From contig JAAZIU010000029.1 in assembly GCA_012800735.1 (NCBI GenBank), positions 1-38,492 on the forward strand: a DNA stretch of 38,492 nucleotides, read 5' to 3'. The notes beneath the pieces were generated by a model. The model worked only from the letters and a program-made list of their open reading frames with translations, made no database searches and was not told the DNA's origin. Source of the DNA: Clostridiales bacterium (GTDB lineage: Bacteria > Bacillota > Clostridia > Oscillospirales > CAG-272). This document shows, in pieces, positions 16,629 through 25,865 of this stretch. Every line of letters begins with the position of its first letter. Position 1 is the stretch's first letter. A program made the translations under genes and the position numbers.

Positions 16629-16713
16629 GATATCTATAATTTGAAGTCAAAAAACGAATATTTTACTCGATGCCGGTTGTTATCGGATAGACAAATCAAG
16701 GAGGATTTTCGGC

Positions 16714-17805
16714 ATGGATATTCTTTACGAAAATTTACTGGCATTCACCTGGCAGGATCTTGTCATGATTGCCATCGGGGGATTGCTGGTTTTTCTTGCG
16801 ATTAAGAAAAACATGGAACCGACTTTGCTGCTTCCGATAGGCTTCGGGACAATTCTTGTCAACATTCCCTTTTCCGACGCGCTGACCGGTCCCATTAAAG
16901 AGCTGTATAACGCCGGTATCGCAAACGAGCTTTTCCCGCTGCTGCTGTTTATCGGAATCGGCGCAATGATAGATTTCGGACCGCTGCTCAGCAATCCCAA
17001 ATTGATGCTTTTCGGCGCCGCCGCGCAGTTCGGCATATTCTTTACCTTGTGTACGGCGAGCATATTCTTCCCGACAATCGACGCGGCTTCAATAGCAATC
17101 ATCGGCGCGGCCGACGGCCCCACTTCCATTGCCGTCGCAAACACCCTGGGTTCCAAATACGTAGGAGCGATCACCGTTGCCGCGTATTCGTATATGGCGC
17201 TTGTTCCGATTATTCAGCCGCCGGTTATCAAGCTGCTTACAACAAAGAAGGAACGCCTGATCCGGATGCCGTATGTGCAGAAATCTGTCAGCAAAACGAC
17301 GCGGATTCTGTTCCCGATAGTTATTACCCTCGTTGCATCCGCCATTGTTCCGCAGGCGACTTCGCTTATCGGTTTTCTTATGTATGGCAACCTTATCCGC
17401 GAGTGCGGAGTTCTTGACTCGCTGTCGGAAACGGCGCAAAAGGTTCTGGCGAACCTGGTTACGATTTTCCTCGGAATTTCCGTCGCTTTCAACATGACTT
17501 CGGAACAATTCCTGAAGTTTGACACTCTGCTTATTTTAGGTCTGGGACTGATAGCTTTTATCTTTGATACCGCGGGCGGAGTTTTATTTGCAAAAGTACT
17601 AAACCTTTTCTCGAAGGAGAAAATCAATCCGATGATAGGCGCTGCCGGCATTTCGGCTTTCCCGATGTCGGGACGCATCGTTCATAAGATGGGTCTGGAA
17701 GAAGACCCGCAGAACTTCCTTCTGATGCATTCCATCGGAGTCAACGTTTCGGGTCAGATCGCCTCGGTAATCGCCGGCGGCATCATACTGAATTTCTTCT
17801 CTTGA
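16714..17805 (+). CDS. oadB: Na+-transporting carboxylate decarboxylase, beta subunit
   Basis: The membrane subunit of the oxaloacetate/methylmalonyl-CoA/glutaconyl-CoA decarboxylase family, which couples decarboxylation of carboxybiotin to Na+ export. 363 residues, about nine membrane segments. Family landmarks: ATMEPTLLLP-like start (KKNMEPTLLLPIGFG), GAADGPTSIAVANTLG, SYMALVPIIQPPVIKLLTT, and the end block AFPMSGRIVHKMG with HSIGVNVSGQIASVIAGG. AAGGAGGA precedes the ATG. A small gamma-like gene follows, but no alpha subunit or biotin carrier is seen, so the precise substrate cannot be assigned. A structured leader with a terminator lies upstream. Confidence 0.93.
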   Translation: MDILYENLLAFTWQDLVMIAIGGLLVFLAIKKNMEPTLLLPIGFGTILVNIPFSDALTGPIKELYNAGIANELFPLLLFIGIGAMIDFGPLLSNPKLMLFGAAAQFGIFFTLCTASIFFPTIDAASIAIIGAADGPTSIAVANTLGSKYVGAITVAAYSYMALVPIIQPPVIKLLTTKKERLIRMPYVQKSVSKTTRILFPIVITLVASAIVPQATSLIGFLMYGNLIRECGVLDSLSETAQKVLANLVTIFLGISVAFNMTSEQFLKFDTLLILGLGLIAFIFDTAGGVLFAKVLNLFSKEKINPMIGAAGISAFPMSGRIVHKMGLEEDPQNFLLMHSIGVNVSGQIASVIAGGIILNFFS

Positions 17806-17833
17806 CGATTTGGTAAAAGGAGAAAATAAAACT

Positions 17834-18016
17834 ATGAATTTGTTATCTTATATACTGCTCACAGCGGTGAATGAAAGCAACCCCGATGTATTTTTCAAGC
17901 CGGAAAATTTTGTTTTCAACCTGAAATATATGGGGATCGGAATGCTGGTTATTTTTGTAATAATCGGAATTATTATGTTAGCCACAATTCTGCTCAACCG
18001 CCTGTTTTCCAAATAA
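17834..18016 (+). CDS. Small OadG-like gamma subunit
   Basis: 60 residues with one membrane helix near the C-terminus (YMGIGMLVIFVIIGIIMLAT) ending in a short basic tail (NRLFSK). OadG-family subunits have the same single helix and link the peripheral carboxyltransferase to the beta subunit. Position directly behind oadB (28-base gap) supports this. The ATG at 17834 is preferred over an upstream TTG at 17810 because AAAGGAG lies between them. The short length and lack of a longer cytoplasmic tail leave the exact family somewhat open. Confidence 0.75.
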   Translation: MNLLSYILLTAVNESNPDVFFKPENFVFNLKYMGIGMLVIFVIIGIIMLATILLNRLFSK

Positions 18017-18119
18017 GTATTAATGAATTAATACCGCCGGCAATTTCCGAAGCCCGCTATAAACCGACCGAATAATTCCCCCGGCATTCTTTCGGTCGAG
18101 CTGATATTTTAAGAAAAAA

Positions 18120-18163
18120 AGAGCCGATTGTCTGCGAAAGCAGCGCAAAAGGCTCTGTTTTTT
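18120..18163. terminator. Bidirectional terminator between oadG-like gene and LRR gene
   Basis: Outer stem AGAGCC/GGCTCT and inner CTGC-GAAA-GCAG, with six T on the plus strand and a T run on the minus strand. It shares the outer stem and GGCTCTGTTTTTTG with the element at 38396-38439. Confidence 0.8.
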
Positions 18164-18183
18164 GACTTTTGATACAGCTCTTT

Positions 18184-19113
18184 TTATTCCGCTTTTTTTC
18201 TGTATTTGCGGAGGATCTTCGGGACAAAATATACGCCCGCGCCGAGCAGTACGGTGGAGAGCAGCATCTGCCCCACCATCGAGTTCCAGGTAACTCCCCC
18301 GGTAGCCTCGATAGAGTTGCCGGCGGCGTATCTTTGCGCGTATTCGTTTTCGGTGCAGTCGAGGATCAGCCCCTCGCAGGCAAAAAACGCGTCCACCCCG
18401 ATAAATTCCACCGAAGCGGGCATCTTCAGCAATCCCAGGCGAAGACAGCCGGAAAACGCCGAATTGCCGATAGATTTGAGCTTTTCGGGCAGGACGATTT
18501 TCGAAAGCGAACGGGCATTTTCGAAGCAGGAGTCGGGTATTTCCGTGATTCCCTCCGGCAGTTTAACCGAAATCAGCTGCGGCATCTGCGCGAACGCGAA
18601 TTTTCCGATTATTTCTATCGAGTCGGGCAGGATAATATTTTCGACTTTTTCGGTGCCGGAAAAGGCGGTTGCCATAATTTCGGTAACCGGCAGTCCGTCG
18701 ATTGTTTCCGGCACGGTTATTGTTTTTCCTTCTCCGCGCCAGCCGACCGCCATCATGTGCGAGCCGTCCTCGGCCATCAGATACGCTACTCCTTCCGGAG
18801 TTTCCTTGGCATATTGCGGCGCAAGATAGGCGGGATAGGTGTCAGGGAAGTCAAATTCGGCTGCCGTGGTTTCTTCCGGTTCGATTTCTTCGGCTGCGGC
18901 CGCCTCATCGCCTTCCGGCGCGTCGGGGTCCTGCTGCGCCTCAGGCTCCGGTGAGGCAGGCTCCGCCGGAGTCGGCTCCGGCTCTTCGACTTTCGGAGCA
19001 AATCCGATTATTCCGGTCGGCGCTTCATCCGCGGCAGCCGGCAGAAAGGCAAACGCCGCCAAAAACAATACAAGCGCGGCGCAAAGCAGTCTTTTTTTAT
19101 TTGATATCGGCAT
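18184..19113 (-). CDS. Surface protein with BspA-type leucine-rich repeats
   Basis: 309 residues. Signal peptide about 1-28 (FLPAAADE). Then a Pro/Glu-rich acidic stretch (about 38-90). Next come LRR_5 (BspA/Treponema pallidum-type) repeats with units such as ITVPETIDGLPVTEIMATAF, IILPDSIEIIGKFAF, VKLPEGITEIPDSCF and IVLPEKLKSIGNSAF. A C-terminal hydrophobic helix (about 277-300) and a basic tail (RKYRKKAE) anchor it in the membrane; there is no LPXTG motif. Such proteins mediate adhesion or binding to host matrix in known cases. It is single-gene, convergent with the oad pair. Confidence 0.85.
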   Translation of the reverse strand: MPISNKKRLLCAALVLFLAAFAFLPAAADEAPTGIIGFAPKVEEPEPTPAEPASPEPEAQQDPDAPEGDEAAAAEEIEPEETTAAEFDFPDTYPAYLAPQYAKETPEGVAYLMAEDGSHMMAVGWRGEGKTITVPETIDGLPVTEIMATAFSGTEKVENIILPDSIEIIGKFAFAQMPQLISVKLPEGITEIPDSCFENARSLSKIVLPEKLKSIGNSAFSGCLRLGLLKMPASVEFIGVDAFFACEGLILDCTENEYAQRYAAGNSIEATGGVTWNSMVGQMLLSTVLLGAGVYFVPKILRKYRKKAE

Positions 19114-19244
19114 CTTAAGCCGCCTTTCTTTATATCGCTTATTAAAGTTTTCTTTGAAAAAATTATATCAGAAAACCTGCCGCATTTGATGAATCTTTTG
19201 TAAAACCGCGCCGAGAATTATTAAATAAAAACGACTAAAACCCC

Positions 19245-19273
19245 TTGCAAATCTTTCGGTAGTGTGATATAAT
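19245..19273 (+). promoter_or_regulatory. Promoter of the amino acid ABC transporter operon
   Basis: -35 TTGCAA (19245-19250), 17 bases, -10 TATAAT (19268-19273). Downstream, GTATTAATAC (a 10-base palindrome, about 19294-19303) lies in the leader and could be an operator. Confidence 0.7.
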
Positions 19274-19367
19274 GATAAAGTATTAATGCATAATCGTATT
19301 AATACGGTAAAACGAGCGTATTTAGGCAATTTAAACTATGTTAAAATATGAAAAGAGGAAAATCAAA

Positions 19368-20201
19368 ATGAAGAAATTCAAACTTATCTGCGTTTTGTTG
19401 GCAGCTTTAATGCTTGCCGCAGCCGCCGTTTCCTGCGGTTCATCCGGCGAAAAATATGTCGTCCTCGAAGAGAACTTCGGCTCCGAGCAATACGGCATCG
19501 GGTTCCGCAGGGATGACAACGCCCTTACGCTTGCGGTTCAGAACGCCATCGACGCGATGATTGCCGACGGCACCGCGGCGAAGATTTCGACCGACTGGTT
19601 CGGGGAAGACAAGGTTCTGAAAGATCAGCAGTACCCCCGCGCCATCGAAGACACAGGCGACGACTCGCTCCAGAAGATTAAAGACAAAGGCGAGATAATA
19701 CTGGGTCTCGACGTCGGTTTCAAGCCGATGGGCTTCTACGACGACGCCGGCAATATAGTCGGATTTGACATCGACCTTGCGAAAGAAGTCGCTTCCCGTC
19801 TCGGCGTAACACTCAAGCTTCAGCCGATTGACTGGAACTCCAAGGAAATGGAACTTTCCGCCGGCAATATCGATATGATTTGGAACGGAATGTCGATAAC
19901 CCCCGAGAGAGCCGAGAACATGAACATCTCGAAGCCTTATCTCAATAACCGCATGGTGATAATCGCAGCCGCCGACAGCGGCATCACAACCAAGGCGGAT
20001 CTCTCCGGCAAGAAAGTCGCCGTTCAGGCAGGTTCCTCCGCCCTCGACTGCATCAACGCGGAGCCGGATGTCGCCGCCACCTTTACCCTGAACGAATATC
20101 CGGACAACCCCACCGCCTTCCTTGACCTCAAGGCAGGCAGAGTCGACGCGCTCGTAGTCGACGAAGTTGTCGGCCTAAACCTTATCTCGGAAGATAATTA
20201 A
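19368..20201 (+). CDS. Amino acid ABC transporter substrate-binding lipoprotein, apparently circularly permuted
   Basis: 277 residues. Signal peptide with lipidated Cys23 (AAVSC). Residues 28-84 (KYVVLEENFG, EQYGIGFRR, ADGTAAKISTDWFGED) are the segment that normally ends polar amino acid binding proteins. After a linker, residues 99-277 run from the normal mature N-terminus (SLQKIKDKGEIILGLD, NIVGFDIDLAKEVASRLGV) through the second lobe (SGKKVAVQAGSSA) to ALVVDEVVGLNLISEDN, then a stop exactly where the KYVVLEE strand usually follows. All parts of the two-lobed fold are present once, but in rotated order. ATG 19368 is chosen for its GAGGAAAATC ribosome site and signal peptide. Permease and ATPase genes follow. 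Confidence 0.88.
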   Translation: MKKFKLICVLLAALMLAAAAVSCGSSGEKYVVLEENFGSEQYGIGFRRDDNALTLAVQNAIDAMIADGTAAKISTDWFGEDKVLKDQQYPRAIEDTGDDSLQKIKDKGEIILGLDVGFKPMGFYDDAGNIVGFDIDLAKEVASRLGVTLKLQPIDWNSKEMELSAGNIDMIWNGMSITPERAENMNISKPYLNNRMVIIAAADSGITTKADLSGKKVAVQAGSSALDCINAEPDVAATFTLNEYPDNPTAFLDLKAGRVDALVVDEVVGLNLISEDN

Positions 20202-20224
20202 TCAGGCGCCGTAAAATCATTAAG

Positions 20225-20249
20225 CCCGGCTTTCAAATCGAAAGCCGGG
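20225..20249 (+). terminator. Intercistronic hairpin after the binding-protein gene
   Basis: Perfect 10-bp stem CCCGGCTTTC/GAAAGCCGGG with a 5-base loop, without a full T run. Such hairpins between binding protein and permease genes commonly stabilise the upstream mRNA or partly terminate, giving excess binding protein. Confidence 0.75.
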
Positions 20250-20265
20250 AAATGTTATGTTTTAG

Positions 20266-20922
20266 ATGAATATTGATATTTTAAAGATGTCCGTCGTCGT
20301 AATGAGCCGCGGCATCGGTTACACTCTGGCAATCTTTTTTTTCACTATCGTTTTTTCGCTTCCGCTGGGGCTGTTGCTTACCTTCTTTGAAACATCAAAG
20401 AATCCGGTTCTGCGCGGCGCGACGCGTTTTTACGTCTTCATTATGCGCGGAACCCCGCTGATGCTGCAGCTGTTTTTCATATATTTCGGCCTGCCTTTTC
20501 TGCCGGTAATCGGAAAGTATCTCGCGATTGATCGCTTTACCGCCGGCTGTATCGGATTTGTGCTGAATTACGCCGCGTATTTCTGCGAAATTTTCCGCGG
20601 AGGCTTGCTTTCCATCGACCCGGGTCAATACGAAGCGGCGCGGGTACTCGGCTTTTCCAAGGCGCAGACCACCGCGAAGATAATCATCCCGCAGATGATT
20701 AAAGTAGTGCTGCCGCCGACGTCAAACGAAGCGATTACCCTCGTAAAAGACACCGCGCTTGTCTCGACGATCGGCATTTCCGACCTGCTTCACTACTCAA
20801 AATCGCTTGTAAACAGCACTCAAAGCGTTTTACCCTACGCCGTCGCCGCGGTTTTCTACCTTATTATGACTACCGGACTTACGCTGCTTTTCAATAAGCT
20901 CGAAAAGAAATTTAAATTCTGA
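20266..20922 (+). CDS. Amino acid ABC transporter permease (HisM/GlnP type)
   Basis: 218 residues, about five membrane helices. The N-terminal helix is followed by the [17 protein letters not shown] segment typical of polar amino acid permeases. The EAA loop reads [23 protein letters not shown], the contact site for the ATPase. [16 protein letters not shown] is another family block. It probably works as a homodimer since only one permease is encoded. The ribosome site is weak; the region lies just after the hairpin at 20225-20249. Confidence 0.93.
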   Translation: MNIDILKMSVVVMSRGIGYTLAIFFFTIVFSLPLGLLLTFFETSKNPVLRGATRFYVFIMRGTPLMLQLFFIYFGLPFLPVIGKYLAIDRFTAGCIGFVLNYAAYFCEIFRGGLLSIDPGQYEAARVLGFSKAQTTAKIIIPQMIKVVLPPTSNEAITLVKDTALVSTIGISDLLHYSKSLVNSTQSVLPYAVAAVFYLIMTTGLTLLFNKLEKKFKF

Positions 20923-20933
20923 GGAGGTATTTT

Positions 20934-21704
20934 ATGAATGACAGAATAACCTCCCCGGATGTGATAGTAGTCGAGCATATGCGAAAAGCTTTCGGGGATA
21001 ACGAGGTGCTCCGCGACGTTTCGCTCGCCGTCGGGCGGGGAGAGGTGGTCGCGGTGATAGGCTCTTCCGGTTCCGGCAAAAGCACGATGCTTCGCTCAAT
21101 TATCGGGCTTGAGCGGGTTGACGGCGGCACCGTCGTTTTTGAAGGCGCCGATCTCGTCCGCGACGGGATATATGTCCCGGAAAAGCAGCAGCGCCGGATC
21201 TTGAGGATGATGGGAATGGTTTTCCAGCACTTTAATCTCTTTCCTCATCTTTCGGTAAAAGACAATCTTATAACCGCTCCCGTGACCGTCGCAAAAAAAC
21301 ATAAAGCGGAGGCGACGGACAAGGCGGTGGAACTGCTTTCAAAAGTCGGACTGCTCGATAAGCTCGACGCTATGCCGTCCTCTCTTTCCGGCGGACAGAA
21401 ACAGCGGGTAGCCATAGCAAGAGCGCTCATGATGGAGCCGCGGGTGCTGCTTTTCGACGAGCCTACCTCCGCCCTCGACCCCGAGCTTACCGGCGAAGTG
21501 CTTGAAGTCATCCGCGAACTTGCCGCGGACAGGATGACAATGGTCATAGTAACGCATGAAATGACCTTCGCCCGCGATGTCGCCGACCGGATAATCTTTA
21601 TGGATAACGGTCTTATCGCCGCCGAGGGGAACCCGAATGAAATCTTCTACGACAGCCAAAACGCCCGTCTCGACGCCTTTTTAAAATCTTTCCGCGACAG
21701 ATAA
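20934..21704 (+). CDS. Amino acid ABC transporter ATP-binding protein (GlnQ/HisP type)
   Basis: 256 residues. Walker [10 protein letters not shown] (43-51), Q-loop in [14 protein letters not shown], signature [15 protein letters not shown], Walker [15 protein letters not shown], and H-loop VTHEM. The sequence is of the polar amino acid uptake subfamily. It begins 11 bases after the permease stop with a strong GAGGAGG ribosome site, completing the binding protein-permease-ATPase operon, and is followed by a terminator. Confidence 0.95.
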   Translation: MNDRITSPDVIVVEHMRKAFGDNEVLRDVSLAVGRGEVVAVIGSSGSGKSTMLRSIIGLERVDGGTVVFEGADLVRDGIYVPEKQQRRILRMMGMVFQHFNLFPHLSVKDNLITAPVTVAKKHKAEATDKAVELLSKVGLLDKLDAMPSSLSGGQKQRVAIARALMMEPRVLLFDEPTSALDPELTGEVLEVIRELAADRMTMVIVTHEMTFARDVADRIIFMDNGLIAAEGNPNEIFYDSQNARLDAFLKSFRDR

Positions 21705-21713
21705 ATAACAAAA

Positions 21714-21745
21714 CCGTCTCCGAAGACAACGGAGGCGGCTTTTTT
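21714..21745 (+). terminator. Terminator of the amino acid ABC operon
   Basis: Stem CCGTCTCCG/CGGAGGCGG (one G-U pair) followed by six T. Confidence 0.85.
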
Positions 21746-21840
21746 GCGCCGAAAATAATAAATTCAGCTGAAATTAACATAATACGGTTGAAAGGCGGCG
21801 GCGGATGTGATATATTTATTACTCGGCGGAGGTGATTGCC

Positions 21841-22566
21841 ATGACGCTTGAAGAAAAGGCGCTTATCCGCATGAGACCGGATTTTTCAAAGCTTCGTGAA
21901 GGCGGGTTCATAGAAAGAGACGATTGCTTTATTAAAACCGCCGAATTCATGAACGGCGACTTTCGCGCCGAGCTGAGGGTTTATAAGGACGGCCGACTCG
22001 AAGGGAAGGTTATCGACCTTGTTTCGGGAGAGGAATATCTTCCCCTCAGAAGCATGGCGCGAAGCGGTCCTTATGTAAGTCTTGTGAGGGAAAAATATAC
22101 CGAAGTTTTGCGGGAGCTTGCAAAGCCGGCCTTTTTCTTTCAGCCCTTTGTTTCGGATCAGGCGAACATGCTTGCCCGGTATTTATATGAAACTTTCGGC
22201 GAAGAGCCGGACTTTCCGTTCCGTGAAAAAACCGGCGACGATTTGACCGGTGTATTCAGAAACCCTAAAAACCGCCGCTGGTACGGACTCGTGATGCATA
22301 TCCCCCGTTCGAAGCTGACAAAGTTGCGGGACGACGACGGAGATTTCGTCGATGTTTTGAATGTAAAGCATGACGATAAAACGATACCGGAACTGATAGC
22401 CGCAACTCCGGGCATCTATCCGGCGTGGCATATGCAGAAAAAACACTGGATTTCCGTCGTTCTTGACGACACTCTCTCCGACGCGGCTGTCCGGGAGTTG
22501 GTCTGCCAAAGTCGGGAATTTACCCTTTCCGCTTCGTCTGAAAATCGATCAAAAAACCAAAATTAG
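21841..22566 (+). CDS. YjbR/MmcQ-like (DUF419-type) protein
   Basis: 241 residues. The C-terminal 110 residues carry the YjbR/CyaY-like fold pattern: FRNPKNRRWYGLVMHIPRSKL, then VDVLNVKHDDKTIPEL, then PGIYPAWHMQKKHWISVVLD. This family binds DNA non-specifically in some members but has no firm biochemical role. The first 120 residues (IERDDCFIKTAEFMNGDFRAEL) form a domain common in clostridial versions. ATG 21841 is used because GGAGGTG lies six bases before it. The gene is transcribed towards groES but groES has its own promoter. Confidence 0.75.
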   Translation: MTLEEKALIRMRPDFSKLREGGFIERDDCFIKTAEFMNGDFRAELRVYKDGRLEGKVIDLVSGEEYLPLRSMARSGPYVSLVREKYTEVLRELAKPAFFFQPFVSDQANMLARYLYETFGEEPDFPFREKTGDDLTGVFRNPKNRRWYGLVMHIPRSKLTKLRDDDGDFVDVLNVKHDDKTIPELIAATPGIYPAWHMQKKHWISVVLDDTLSDAAVRELVCQSREFTLSASSENRSKNQN

Positions 22567-22648
22567 CACACAAAGCAGTCGAGTGCAAACAATTTCCACG
22601 AAAACGCCGTATAGATTGTTAATTAAGTGTAAATAAACGAAAAAACAC

Positions 22649-22716
22649 TTGATTTCAGACGGATAGGTGTGTATAATATAAGACAGTAGTCAGCACTCTG
22701 AACAAACGAGTGCCAA
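22649..22716 (+). promoter_or_regulatory. groESL promoter and CIRCE operator (HrcA site)
   Basis: -35 TTGATT (22649-22654), 17 bases, -10 TATAAT (22672-22677). The operator TCAGCACTC (22690-22698)-N9-GAGTGCCAA (22708-22716) matches the CIRCE consensus TTAGCACTC-N9-GAGTGCTAA with one change in each arm. HrcA would repress groESL here until heat or misfolded protein titrates GroEL. Confidence 0.93.
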
Positions 22717-22753
22717 AATTACAAAATTAATTTATTTGGAGGAATATATCACT

Positions 22754-23071
22754 ATGAAGATCCTGCCTCTTGCTGACAGAGTAGTAGTCAAAATGCTTGA
22801 AGCCGAGGACAAGACCGAGTCCGGCATCATTCTCGCTGGTACCGCGAAGGAAAAGCCGCAGGTCGCCGAAGTCATCGCCGTCGGTCCCGGCGGAATAGTT
22901 GACGGCAAGGAAGTCAAGATGACCGTTAAAGTCGGTCAGAAAGTCATCACCAGCAAGTATTCCGGCACCGAAGTCAAGGACGGGGACAACGAATACACCA
23001 TCGTCCGCGAAAGCGATATTTTAGCCGTGGTAGAATACTGCGATTGCAAATCTGACTGCAGCTGCGATTAA
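22754..23071 (+). CDS. groES: Co-chaperonin GroES with Cys-rich tail
   Basis: Heptameric lid of the GroEL folding chamber. 105 residues, about ten longer than usual. Conserved parts: MKILPLADRVVVK, the mobile loop TESGIILAGTAKEKPQ, and AVGPGG; the family end SDILAVVE is followed by YCDCKSDCSCD. That extension has four cysteines in two CxC pairs. ATG 22754 follows GGAGGAATATATCAC. The tail is encoded in-frame and ends 40 bases before groEL. Confidence 0.95.
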   Translation: MKILPLADRVVVKMLEAEDKTESGIILAGTAKEKPQVAEVIAVGPGGIVDGKEVKMTVKVGQKVITSKYSGTEVKDGDNEYTIVRESDILAVVEYCDCKSDCSCD

Positions 23072-23090
23072 AAGTTGCTGCAACTAATAA

Positions 23091-24746
<1,656 letters not shown>

Positions 24747-24774
24747 TACCCCTTAGAACTAAGTTAAATTCCCC

Positions 24775-24816
24775 GAGGGCGGAAACCGTTTCAATGTTTC
24801 CGCCCTCTGTTTTTTA
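24775..24816 (+). terminator. Terminator of groESL
   Basis: Perfect 12-bp stem GAGGGCGGAAAC/GTTTCCGCCCTC with a 9-base loop, followed by TGTTTTTT. Confidence 0.93.
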
Positions 24817-24911
24817 TGTGTTTTCCATGTGTTTTCAGGGAGAATTTACCGATAAACGGCAAAAAAAGCGGCAAAAATGAACGAAAAAGCGAAAAATCTC
24901 CCCGACAGATG

Positions 24912-24940
24912 TTTACATTTTAACAAAATAATGGTATAAT
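24912..24940 (+). promoter_or_regulatory. Promoter of the lipoprotein/zinc-ribbon gene pair
   Basis: -35 TTTACA (24912-24917), 17 bases, -10 TATAAT (24935-24940), 80 bases before the start codon. Confidence 0.75.
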
Positions 24941-25019
24941 CATATGTGTGTGATTTTAACCGGATAAAAATTGCCCGGATACTGTCATTATTTTGTTTTT
25001 CCGGGGAAAGAGGGATTCA

Positions 25020-25850
25020 ATGAAAAAGATAAGGCTTGCGCTGCTCCCGATTGCCGCACTTATCTGCGCAGTAATTCTCTGCGCCTGCGACGTAAGCGCC
25101 GTTCTTGAAAAAGGCGTCGACACTTCAGACGAAACTGCGAAAGCGGAAGAAGTCATCACGACGGAAGCCCCCGAGAGCATCGCCGAAGCCGCCGAAAAAA
25201 CCGATCCTGATGAGGAAGAGGAAAGGGAAACCGAAGCCGAAACGACGGCAGAAACAACCGAAGCGGAGACGACCGCGGCAGCAACCGAAAAGGTAACTTC
25301 AGCCGAAGACCCCGCATCGGCTGAAAGGGAAGCGTTTGAGAAAAAAGTCGCCGCTGCGATGAAACCTGTCGTCTATGTAAACGAAAATACAATAGAAGAT
25401 ATTTTCTCGACGGCAGTCGAGATATGGCAATGGTTCAATATGAGCACGATACCGACGAGCGGCGAGCCGGTAGACGATACCTTCCATTATAAAGTCGATT
25501 ATCCGCACATCAAGACATACGCGGACCTTGAAAAATACGTCCGTAATTATTTTTACTCGGATATTGCGGATCAGCTGCTTTCCTACCGCTCCGATTATAC
25601 CGATATAGACGGAAGCCTCTGCGCGATACCTGCCGACCGCGGCGCGAATATACTCTACGGAGAAATAATCGGCGCCGAGCTGAATTTGCGTTCGATAAGC
25701 TTCGCCGAATATACGGTAGAAGTACAGAAATATAGCTTTGACGAAGACGGAGGCGACCTTGTCGAGGACGGAAGCGAGACCTTTATCTTCAAGCTTCAGA
25801 TGGATAAATACGGATGCTGGCGTTTCGTCAGTTTTCCGATATGGATGTGA
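25020..25850 (+). CDS. Lipoprotein of unknown function
   Basis: 276 residues. Signal peptide with lipobox LCAC, lipidated at Cys23. A Glu/Thr/Ala-rich low-complexity linker covers about 40-105, followed by a folded C-terminal domain of 160 residues with no motif I recognise (WQWFNMSTIPTSGEPVDDTF, YADLEKYVRNYFYSDIADQL, MDKYGCWRFVSFP). The domain resembles small secreted DUF or IseA-like folds only in general size. ATG 25020 follows AAAGAGGG. It is the first of a pair with the zinc-ribbon protein, 15 bases apart. Confidence 0.75.
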   Translation: MKKIRLALLPIAALICAVILCACDVSAVLEKGVDTSDETAKAEEVITTEAPESIAEAAEKTDPDEEEERETEAETTAETTEAETTAAATEKVTSAEDPASAEREAFEKKVAAAMKPVVYVNENTIEDIFSTAVEIWQWFNMSTIPTSGEPVDDTFHYKVDYPHIKTYADLEKYVRNYFYSDIADQLLSYRSDYTDIDGSLCAIPADRGANILYGEIIGAELNLRSISFAEYTVEVQKYSFDEDGGDLVEDGSETFIFKLQMDKYGCWRFVSFPIWM

Positions 25851-25865
25851 GTTGATTATATTAAA

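Noticed and set aside
19368..20201. Reading the binding-protein gene as two broken genes or a truncated protein
   Set aside because: The frame is continuous with one signal peptide and one stop, and all fold segments are present exactly once. Permutation explains it better than truncation.
20202..20265. A missing C-terminal fragment of the binding protein after its stop
   Set aside because: The gap holds only a hairpin and the permease leader; no KYVVLEE-like coding remains in any frame.
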